DNA from: Deltaproteobacteria bacterium
GTDB lineage: Bacteria > Desulfobacterota_C > Deferrisomatia > Deferrisomatales > JACRMM01
Reading direction: 5' to 3'
NCBI GenBank assembly: GCA_016218905.1
Contig: JACRCS010000550.1
Span: forward strand, 1 to 7,147
Length of the DNA stretch: 7,147 bases
The first letter of the stretch is position 1; the number at the start of each line of letters is the position of its first letter. This document shows positions 1-5,084 of the stretch, in pieces. The position numbers were made by a program, and so were the translations under genes. The notes under the pieces are model-generated. The model was not told where the DNA came from and ran no database searches. It saw only the letters and a list, made by a program, of their open reading frames with translations.

Positions 1-370
1 TCACGAGGGAGAACGAGAGGCCGACGGCGAGCGTCGCGGCGAGGCACGAGAGGACGAACCATGTGATCGCCGCGCCCTTCACGTCGGTGCCCTGCAAGTC
101 GACGAAGAGCCAGATGAGGACGCCGAAGAAGCCCGCGGCGAGAACGGTGCCGACGTGCCCGAGCGACCGGAGCGTCGCCCGCACGCAGAAGAGCCAGCCG
201 GCCGCGAGGAAGATCCCGGCGAGGACCTTCAGCGGGAGAGGTCCGCCGCCCGCCTGGCGGACCCAGTGGACGAAGGAGTAGCCCGCCGGGTTATACGTCG
301 CGAACACGACGAGGGCCGCGGCGAAGAGCCGCAGGAGAAAACCCCCGACCGAGATTCCGGTTCCGGCCAA
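1..370 (-). CDS. Small multi-pass membrane protein, DUF6524-like (C-terminus outside window)
   Basis: The 123 visible codons encode a hydrophobic protein with four likely membrane segments at about residues 8-25, 46-63, 72-91 and 100-121. Conserved-looking landmarks are ATYNPAGYSFVHW (24-36) just after the first helix, LPLKVLAG (45-52) opening the second, and RATLRSLG (64-71) between the second and third. This pattern matches my memory of DUF6524, a family of roughly 130-residue inner-membrane proteins of unknown function, so only a short tail should be missing. The start is a TTG (370-368) because a strong GAGGAGG lies 5 bases upstream and no ATG is suitably placed. It follows the peptidase gene on the same strand after 48 bases and is probably co-transcribed with it. 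The existence of the gene and its membrane nature are firm; the family name is less certain and no function can be assigned. Confidence 0.75.
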   Translation of the reverse strand, partial: MAGTGISVGGFLLRLFAAALVVFATYNPAGYSFVHWVRQAGGGPLPLKVLAGIFLAAGWLFCVRATLRSLGHVGTVLAAGFFGVLIWLFVDLQGTDVKGAAITWFVLSCLAATLAVGLSFSLV

Positions 371-375
371 TGCAA

Positions 376-382
376 CCTCCTC
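376..382 (-). promoter_or_regulatory. Ribosome binding site that selects a TTG start
   Basis: On the minus strand this reads GAGGAGG, with 5 bases between it and the TTG at 370-368. Another TTG (375-373) lies immediately after the motif but is out of frame with the open membrane-protein frame. The motif therefore fixes 370 as the start of the DUF6524-like gene. Confidence 0.7.
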
Positions 383-412
383 GTTCGAAAGCTCGCTGTC
401 CAGTCTAGCGGA

Positions 413-427
413 GGGAAGTCACTTCCC
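413..427. repeat. Perfect short inverted repeat over the peptidase stop codon
   Basis: GGGAAGT (413-419) and ACTTCCC (421-427) are exact reverse complements around a single central base. The repeat overlaps the peptidase stop codon (421-419 on the minus strand). No T-run follows on the minus strand, so it is not a typical intrinsic terminator. With so short a centre, only a small hairpin could form in RNA. It may be a chance palindrome. Confidence 0.4.
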
Positions 428-1459
428 GAGGTGCTTCTCGAGGAAGGCCCAGATCTCCCTCCGCGACTCCTTTGCGAAGGGCGTGTCGATCCGGTTGAAG
501 GAGTGCCCGGCGGGGGCGTCCTTGTAGATCCTGCTCTCGAACTTCTTCCCTTCGGCCTTCAGGGCGTTGATCAGGTTCTCGGTCTCGATCACGTTCACGT
601 CGCGGTCGTTCGTCGTCGCGTGAATGAGCAGCGGCGTCTTCAGCTTCGAGGCCCAGAAGACCGGGCTCCGCTTCCGGTACTCGTCCACGTCTTCGACGAC
701 CTTCTTCCCGACATGGTTCTTTGCCGCGAAAAGGTCCTCGTACGACTGCTCGTGGTAGCCCAGACGCGTCACGAGGTCGGTCACGGGAACGCCGGCGTAG
801 GCCGCCCGGAACTTCTCCGGGTGGTGCATCACGGCGAGGAGGGCGATCAGCCCGCCGTGGCTCCAGCCGGCGATCGCCGCGCGGGAGCCGTCGACGTACG
901 GCAGGTCGGCGACGGCCCAGTCGAGGCCCGCCACGACGTCGTCCACCTCGAGGCCGCCGTAGTCGATGGCGTCAGAGAAGCCTTTCCCGTAGCCGGTCGA
1001 GCCGCGGTACTCGGGGGCGAGGACGACCCACCCCTTCTCGAGCATCTCCCGGACGATGTGGACGTGGTAGGTCCCGAAGTCGCCGTGGACGCCTCCGTGC
1101 GGCAGGACGACGACCGGGTGCTTCCTCGACCGGTCGAGCTTCTTCGGGACGAAGACGTACTGGGAAAAGCGCAGGGGGTGCCGCTCGTTCGCGATGCCGT
1201 AGCGGGGCGTGCCGTGCGGGTTCGGCGGCCCGGCGATCGAGACCTTGTCGACCTCGGCCACGTCCGAGAGACGGAGCCAGAAGAGGACGTCGTCGTTCGA
1301 CTTTCGCACCTGGTCCAGCTGGAACTCCAGGTCCGTCAGCTTCGACTCCAGCGCTCTCAGCCTCTCGTCCGCGCCCGGCGTGTCGGTGGCCTGCGACGGG
1401 GACGGCAGGAGGGAGGGAAGGGCGAGGATGAGGAGCAGGACACGGGTTCGAACGCGCAT
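419..1459 (-). CDS. Secreted S9-type (prolyl oligopeptidase family) serine peptidase with N-terminal coiled coil
   Basis: The 346-residue protein begins with a signal peptide (MRVRT, hydrophobic 7-19, probable cleavage after SQA at 24). A predicted amphipathic coiled coil follows at about 29-66, then an alpha/beta-hydrolase domain at about 95-346. Active-site landmarks of the S9 family are visible: the oxyanion-side LPHGG (119-123), the PEYRGSTGYG stretch (149-158), the nucleophile elbow GWSHGG with Ser200, Asp285 in NDRDV (a DxxV motif), and His319 in AGHSF. The beta-propeller typical of full-length prolyl oligopeptidases and DPP4-like enzymes is absent, and the short coil stands in its place. 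It probably hydrolyses peptides or peptide-like esters outside the cytoplasm; the exact substrate cannot be read from sequence. GGAGG sits 5 bases before the ATG. An esterase of the same fold is the main alternative. Confidence 0.9.
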   Translation of the reverse strand: MRVRTRVLLLILALPSLLPSPSQATDTPGADERLRALESKLTDLEFQLDQVRKSNDDVLFWLRLSDVAEVDKVSIAGPPNPHGTPRYGIANERHPLRFSQYVFVPKKLDRSRKHPVVVLPHGGVHGDFGTYHVHIVREMLEKGWVVLAPEYRGSTGYGKGFSDAIDYGGLEVDDVVAGLDWAVADLPYVDGSRAAIAGWSHGGLIALLAVMHHPEKFRAAYAGVPVTDLVTRLGYHEQSYEDLFAAKNHVGKKVVEDVDEYRKRSPVFWASKLKTPLLIHATTNDRDVNVIETENLINALKAEGKKFESRIYKDAPAGHSFNRIDTPFAKESRREIWAFLEKHLGK

Positions 1460-1609
1460 GGTCGCCTCCGAAGTGGGCTCGGCACGAGAGAGCCGGCCCC
1501 CAGAGGCAGGTTAGCAGGCCGCAGTCGGAAGAGAGCGCAGGGAACGGCCGGCCGGAGCGCGCGTGCTCCTCCGAGGTTCCTCCGGTATCGTCCGCGCGAG
1601 GGTACGACG
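1460..1609. promoter_or_regulatory. Divergent intergenic region between the peptidase and phosphatase genes
   Basis: These 150 bases separate two genes that diverge, so promoters for both directions should lie here. I see no convincing sigma-70 pair: a TATCGT (1586-1591, plus) and a TAACCT (1513-1508, minus) could be -10 boxes, but neither has a matching -35 at proper spacing. The region holds a perfect 10-base palindrome CGGCCGGCCG (1545-1554). Overlapping it by one base is a potential hairpin, GGAGC (1554-1558) with GCTCC (1565-1569), upstream of the phosphatase start. These are possible operator or leader elements only. The ribosome binding site of the minus-strand gene (GGAGG at 1469-1465) and of the plus-strand gene (GAGGG at 1598-1602) flank the region. 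Confidence 0.4.
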
Positions 1610-2362
1610 ATGGGGCCCGGGAAGACGATCGCGATCGGTGACGTGCACGGGGACCTGAAGAGCCTCGAGACGCTGCTGTCGCGCCTGCCCGCCCTCGAAG
1701 CGAGCGACACGCTCCTCTTCGTCGGCGACTATGTCGACCGGGGCTCTGACCCGGCCGGCGTCGTCCGTCGCGTGCGGGCCCTGCCGGGAGAGACCCCGGC
1801 CCGCGTCGTCCTCCTCCGCGGGAACCATGAGGATGCCTGGCTGAAGGCGTGCCGCGAGGGGGCGCCCGAGTTCGTCCTTCCCCGTGGGAACGGCTGCTAC
1901 ACGACCTACCGCTCGTTCACCGGCGGCCTCACGCCCGACCGGGAGGAGGACCCGACGCCCGAGGAGATGCGGTCGATGGCGACCGGGGCGTTCTTCCCGA
2001 CGGACGTCGTGGAGTGGATGGCGGGGCTGGCCTTCTTCCACGAGGATGAGCACGCCATCTACGTCCACGCCGGCCTGCCGTACGAGGGGGGACGCTGGCT
2101 CCATCCGTCGGAGGTGAAGGACCCGCGGCCGCTTCTCTGGCAGCGGAGCCGGACCTTCTACCAGAGCTACACCGGCAAACGGGTCATCTTCGGCCACACG
2201 CCGGTGAAGCGGCTGCCGCAGGACCAGTCCAGCTTCACGCCCGGCGACGCGATCGACGTCTACCTCACGCCCAGCCTCGCCGGCATCGACACCGGCGCGG
2301 GAATGGGGGGATTCCTCTCGGCGATCGAGCTGCCTGGCTGTCAGGTCTTCGACTCGCGCTGA
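1610..2362 (+). CDS. PPP-family metallophosphatase (serine/threonine protein phosphatase-like)
   Basis: This 250-residue cytoplasmic protein carries the full signature set of the PPP branch of calcineurin-like phosphoesterases: GDVHG (10-14), GDYVDRG (39-45), RGNHE (70-74), YVHAGL (151-156) and FGHTP (194-198). The expected two-metal ligands are therefore present: Asp11, His13, Asp40, Asn72, His153 and His196. A GIDTGAG segment (225-231) near the C-terminus is also common in bacterial members. The length fits small bacterial PPP enzymes. The family removes phosphate from Ser/Thr-phosphoproteins, and some relatives cleave diadenosine tetraphosphate, so the substrate is not settled. The same frame is open far upstream, but ATG 1610 is chosen because GAGGG lies 7 bases before it and the first motif follows at once. 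A histidine kinase gene begins 94 bases downstream. Confidence 0.9.
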   Translation: MGPGKTIAIGDVHGDLKSLETLLSRLPALEASDTLLFVGDYVDRGSDPAGVVRRVRALPGETPARVVLLRGNHEDAWLKACREGAPEFVLPRGNGCYTTYRSFTGGLTPDREEDPTPEEMRSMATGAFFPTDVVEWMAGLAFFHEDEHAIYVHAGLPYEGGRWLHPSEVKDPRPLLWQRSRTFYQSYTGKRVIFGHTPVKRLPQDQSSFTPGDAIDVYLTPSLAGIDTGAGMGGFLSAIELPGCQVFDSR

Positions 2363-2456
2363 GCTCTTGCCGGTCCACGCCGCCGGGACTCCGGGCGAGG
2401 AATACGCGCGGTCGGAGCGGGCTTCGGAGAGAATGCCGGTGGACTCGGAGAGTTGA

Positions 2457-3632
2457 ATGAGCGACACGAGGAAGACCGGGGACGAGCCCGTCGATCTCGT
2501 GAACGCCGGGAGCGACGCTACAGGGAGCCCCGACGCGTCGCCGGTGCTCCTCGAGGGAGAGGTGCGGTTCCGGACCCTCTTCGAGTCGATGACCGAAGGG
2601 GTCGCTCTGCACCGCGTTCTTCTCGACGAGCGAGGCGTGCCTGTCGACTACGTCCTCACGGACGCCAACCCGGCCTACGAGGCGCATACCGGAATCCGGA
2701 GCCGGGACGCCGTCGGGCGCCGGGCCTCGGAGCTCTACGGCTCGGGTAGCGCCCCGTACATCGACGTCTTCGGACGCGTCGCGATGACCGGGGGGCCGGA
2801 GCGGATGGAAGCCTACTTCGAGCCGATGCGGCGGCACTTCCGCATCCTTGTCGTCTCTCCGGCCCGGGGCGAGTTCGCCACGATCTTCGAGGACATCTCG
2901 GCGGCGAAGGAGATGGAGGCGGCGCTCACCGCGTCGAACGAGGCGCTGAGGGCGCGGAACGAGGAGCTCGACGCCTACGCCCACACGGTGGCGCACGACC
3001 TGAAGAACCCGGTCGCGGCGATCCTGGGGTTTGCCGAGCACCTGGGAGAGGGACTCGACACTTTGCCGGAGGACGAGCGGCGGGGATCGGTCGAGGCGAT
3101 CACCCGGAGCGCACAGAAGATGCAGGCCATCATCGACGCGCTCCTCCTGCTCGGAGAGACCCGCCGGTCGGACGTCTCGATCGCACCCCTCGATCTGGGC
3201 CTCATCGCGGGCGAGTGCCTGGTAACACTCGCGCACGAGGTGAAGCGTTATGGGGCCGATATCCGCCTCCCGGGAACCTGGCCGGCGGCGACCGGTTACG
3301 CGCCCTGGGTCGAGCAGGTCCTCACGAACTACGTCAGCAACGCGTTGAAGTACGGAGGCCGGCCCCCGCAGGTCGAGCTCGGGTTTGCGGACCTCGACGG
3401 GCACCGCGTCCGCATCTGGGTCCGCGACAACGGACGGGGCCTGACGCCGGAGGAAATCGGGAAGACCTTCGTGCCGTTTACCCGGCTCTCCGACGAGGAC
3501 GTCGCCGGCAACGGGCTGGGCCTGTCGATCGTTCGCCGTCTCGTCGAGAGGATGGGGGGAGAGGTGGCGGTGGAGAGCGGGGGGATCCCCGGCGCGGGCT
3601 GCACTTTCAGTTTCACGCTTTCCCGCGGGTGA
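2457..3632 (+). CDS. Soluble PAS-domain sensor histidine kinase
   Basis: The 391-residue protein has a PAS sensor domain at about 33-148, with [17 protein letters not shown] near its start and [14 protein letters not shown] at its exit. A helical linker (about 150-175) leads into a HisKA dimerisation domain with VAHDLKNP, giving His180 as the phosphorylated residue. The ATPase domain shows the N box [10 protein letters not shown] (291-300, Asn295 binding magnesium), G1 DNGRGL (324-329), the F box FVPFTRL (338-344) and G2 GNGLGLSIV (351-359), so it should be active. No signal peptide or membrane helix is seen, so it senses an intracellular cue. No response regulator or receiver domain lies in the window, making it an orphan kinase here. 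GGAGAG (2447-2452) precedes the ATG by 4 bases. The ligand or cofactor of the PAS domain is unknown. Confidence 0.93.
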   Translation: MSDTRKTGDEPVDLVNAGSDATGSPDASPVLLEGEVRFRTLFESMTEGVALHRVLLDERGVPVDYVLTDANPAYEAHTGIRSRDAVGRRASELYGSGSAPYIDVFGRVAMTGGPERMEAYFEPMRRHFRILVVSPARGEFATIFEDISAAKEMEAALTASNEALRARNEELDAYAHTVAHDLKNPVAAILGFAEHLGEGLDTLPEDERRGSVEAITRSAQKMQAIIDALLLLGETRRSDVSIAPLDLGLIAGECLVTLAHEVKRYGADIRLPGTWPAATGYAPWVEQVLTNYVSNALKYGGRPPQVELGFADLDGHRVRIWVRDNGRGLTPEEIGKTFVPFTRLSDEDVAGNGLGLSIVRRLVERMGGEVAVESGGIPGAGCTFSFTLSRG

Positions 3633-3678
3633 GCGGGTGCCGGGAGTGCCCGCCGCGGGTGTAGGCTTCGCGGTCTTC

Positions 3679-5013
3679 ATGCGGATCCGCACTTTCGCCA
3701 CCCCTTCCCTCGTCGCCGCGTTCGCCAGCTCCGTCCTCCTCTCGCCGCTGATCTCCTCTCCGGCGAGGGCCGAGGCGCAGCCTCGTCTTCTCGTCCATGC
3801 GGGCCGTCTCGTCGACGGCGTGTCGGAGGCCCCACGGGAGATGGTGACGGTCGTCGTCGAAGGAGAGCGGATCGTGGAGGTCGTCACAGGCTTCCGGGTG
3901 CCCGGGGCGGGGGAGAAGGTCCTCGATCTTACGGACGCGACGGTCCTCCCCGGCTTCATCGACCTCCACGTCCACCTCGGGATGGAGATATCGCCGTCCT
4001 CGTATCTCGACTCCTTCACCCGAAACCCCGCCGACCTCGCGCTCCGCGCCGCCGCGCACGCCCGGACGACGCTCCGGGCCGGTTTCACGACCGTCCGCAA
4101 CCTGGGCGACTCCTCCAACACGACCATCTCGCTGCGCGACGCCATCCGCCAGGGGTGGGTCGAGGGGCCGCGGGTCTTCACCGCGGGCAAGTCGATCGCG
4201 ACGACGGGCGGCCACGCCGACCCGACGAACGGCTGGTGCGACCTGCTCGAAGGAGACCCGGGCCCGAGGGAAGGCGTCGCGAACGGCGCGGACGAGATGG
4301 CGAAGGCGGTTCGACAACGCTACAAGGACCGGGCGGACCTGATCAAGATCACCGCCACCGGCGGCGTCCTCTCCCTCGCCCGGAGCCCGAATGCCCCGCA
4401 GTTCACCCAGGATGAGGTCGACGCCGTCGTGAAGACGGCGCGCGACTACGAGATGGCGGTCGCGGTCCACGCCCACGGAGCCGAGGGGATGAAGCGGGCG
4501 ATCCGGGCCGGCGTCGACTCGATCGAGCACGGGACGCAGATGGACGACGAGGCGATCCAGCTCTTCAAGGAGAGGGGAACCTGGTACGTCCCGACCCTCT
4601 CGGCCGGGGTCTTCGTCGGCGAGAAGGCGAAGATCGACGGCTTCTTCCCGGAGGTGGTCCGCCCCAAAGCCGCGCTCATCGGCGCGCAGATCCGCGCGAC
4701 GGCGGCGAAGGCGGTGCAGTCGGGCCTCCGGATCGCCTTCGGCACCGATGCGGGCGTCGGCCCGCACGGGGACAACGGGAAGGAGTTCGGGTACCTCGTC
4801 GAGGCGGGGATGACGCCGATGCAGGCGATCCAGGCCGCCACGTCGAACGCGGCGAAGCTCCTCCGCGCGGAGAAGGACCTCGGTACCGTCGAGGCCGGAA
4901 AGCTCGCCGACCTCGTCGCCTGGCGGAGGGACCCGCTCGCCGACGTCTCCCTCCTCGCGACGCCGCCTGCGCTCGTGATGAAGGGCGGGGTCGTCGTGGT
5001 GGGGGGGCGGTAG
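3679..5013 (+). CDS. Secreted metal-dependent amidohydrolase (imidazolonepropionase / Xaa-Pro dipeptidase-like)
   Basis: From ATG 3679 the product is 444 residues with a signal peptide (hydrophobic stretch about 9-27, probable cleavage after ARA or AEA near 31-33). The amidohydrolase TIM-barrel motifs are all present: GFIDLHVHL (92-100) with metal ligands His97 and His99, LIKITATGG (221-229) with Lys223 as the likely carboxylated bridging lysine, VAVHAHG (261-267), SIEHGT (281-286) with His284, and FGTDAG (354-359) with Asp357. The closest group I recognise is the COG1228-like hydrolases that include bacterial Xaa-Pro/Xaa-Arg dipeptidases such as Cc2672, so cleavage of a dipeptide or N-acyl amino acid outside the cytoplasm is plausible but unproven. 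An in-frame GTG at 3637 would add 14 residues. I prefer the ATG because it starts a canonical signal peptide, although neither start has a clear ribosome binding site. Confidence 0.9.
   Translation: MRIRTFATPSLVAAFASSVLLSPLISSPARAEAQPRLLVHAGRLVDGVSEAPREMVTVVVEGERIVEVVTGFRVPGAGEKVLDLTDATVLPGFIDLHVHLGMEISPSSYLDSFTRNPADLALRAAAHARTTLRAGFTTVRNLGDSSNTTISLRDAIRQGWVEGPRVFTAGKSIATTGGHADPTNGWCDLLEGDPGPREGVANGADEMAKAVRQRYKDRADLIKITATGGVLSLARSPNAPQFTQDEVDAVVKTARDYEMAVAVHAHGAEGMKRAIRAGVDSIEHGTQMDDEAIQLFKERGTWYVPTLSAGVFVGEKAKIDGFFPEVVRPKAALIGAQIRATAAKAVQSGLRIAFGTDAGVGPHGDNGKEFGYLVEAGMTPMQAIQAATSNAAKLLRAEKDLGTVEAGKLADLVAWRRDPLADVSLLATPPALVMKGGVVVVGGR
5001..5007 (+). repeat. G7 homopolymer at the 3' end of the amidohydrolase gene
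   Basis: Seven consecutive G residues lie four bases before the TAG stop of the amidohydrolase, encoding part of its Val-Gly-Gly-Arg tail. A one-base gain here would bypass that stop: the resulting frame has no stop through 5014-5057 and continues into the next gene. Such tracts are prone to slippage in replication and to sequencing error. Confidence 0.6.
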
Positions 5014-5074
5014 CCAGGAGCGAGACGGGCAATCCGCCGGCGAAAGATCGTCGGCGCATGGCACACTTCCCCCC

Positions 5075-5078
5075 GGAG
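5075..5078 (+). promoter_or_regulatory. Ribosome binding site that selects ATG 5085
   Basis: GGAG lies 6 bases before ATG 5085. The alternative in-frame ATG at 5058 has no purine-rich motif upstream and would place nine polar or proline-rich residues before the signal peptide. The site therefore supports 5085 as the start of the large exported protein. Confidence 0.65.
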
Positions 5079-5084
5079 TTGCCC

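Noticed and set aside
155..1609. Long plus-strand open frame upstream of and continuous with the phosphatase
   Set aside because: It runs antisense to the peptidase and membrane-protein genes, which have clear motifs. Its translation is low-complexity and rich in Arg, Val, Glu and Asp, as expected for a shadow in GC-rich DNA. The phosphatase motifs begin only after ATG 1610, which has its own ribosome binding site.
2363..2456. Search for a promoter or terminator between the phosphatase and the kinase
   Set aside because: Only a four-base CCGG/CCGG stem with no T-run and no credible -35/-10 pair is visible, so nothing is called beyond the kinase ribosome binding site.
2265..4190. 641-codon minus-strand open frame
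   Set aside because: It lies opposite the kinase and amidohydrolase, both of which have complete family motifs. The translation is biased in composition and shows no recognisable domain.
5035..5056. Possible terminator between the amidohydrolase and the exported protein
   Set aside because: CGCCG (5035-5039) and CGGCG (5052-5056) could pair, but the loop is 12 bases and no T-run follows, so it is not a convincing intrinsic terminator.
3613..5064. 483-codon minus-strand open frame
   Set aside because: It is antisense to the amidohydrolase and its sequence is dominated by Arg, Asp, Gly and Val repeats typical of a complementary-strand shadow.
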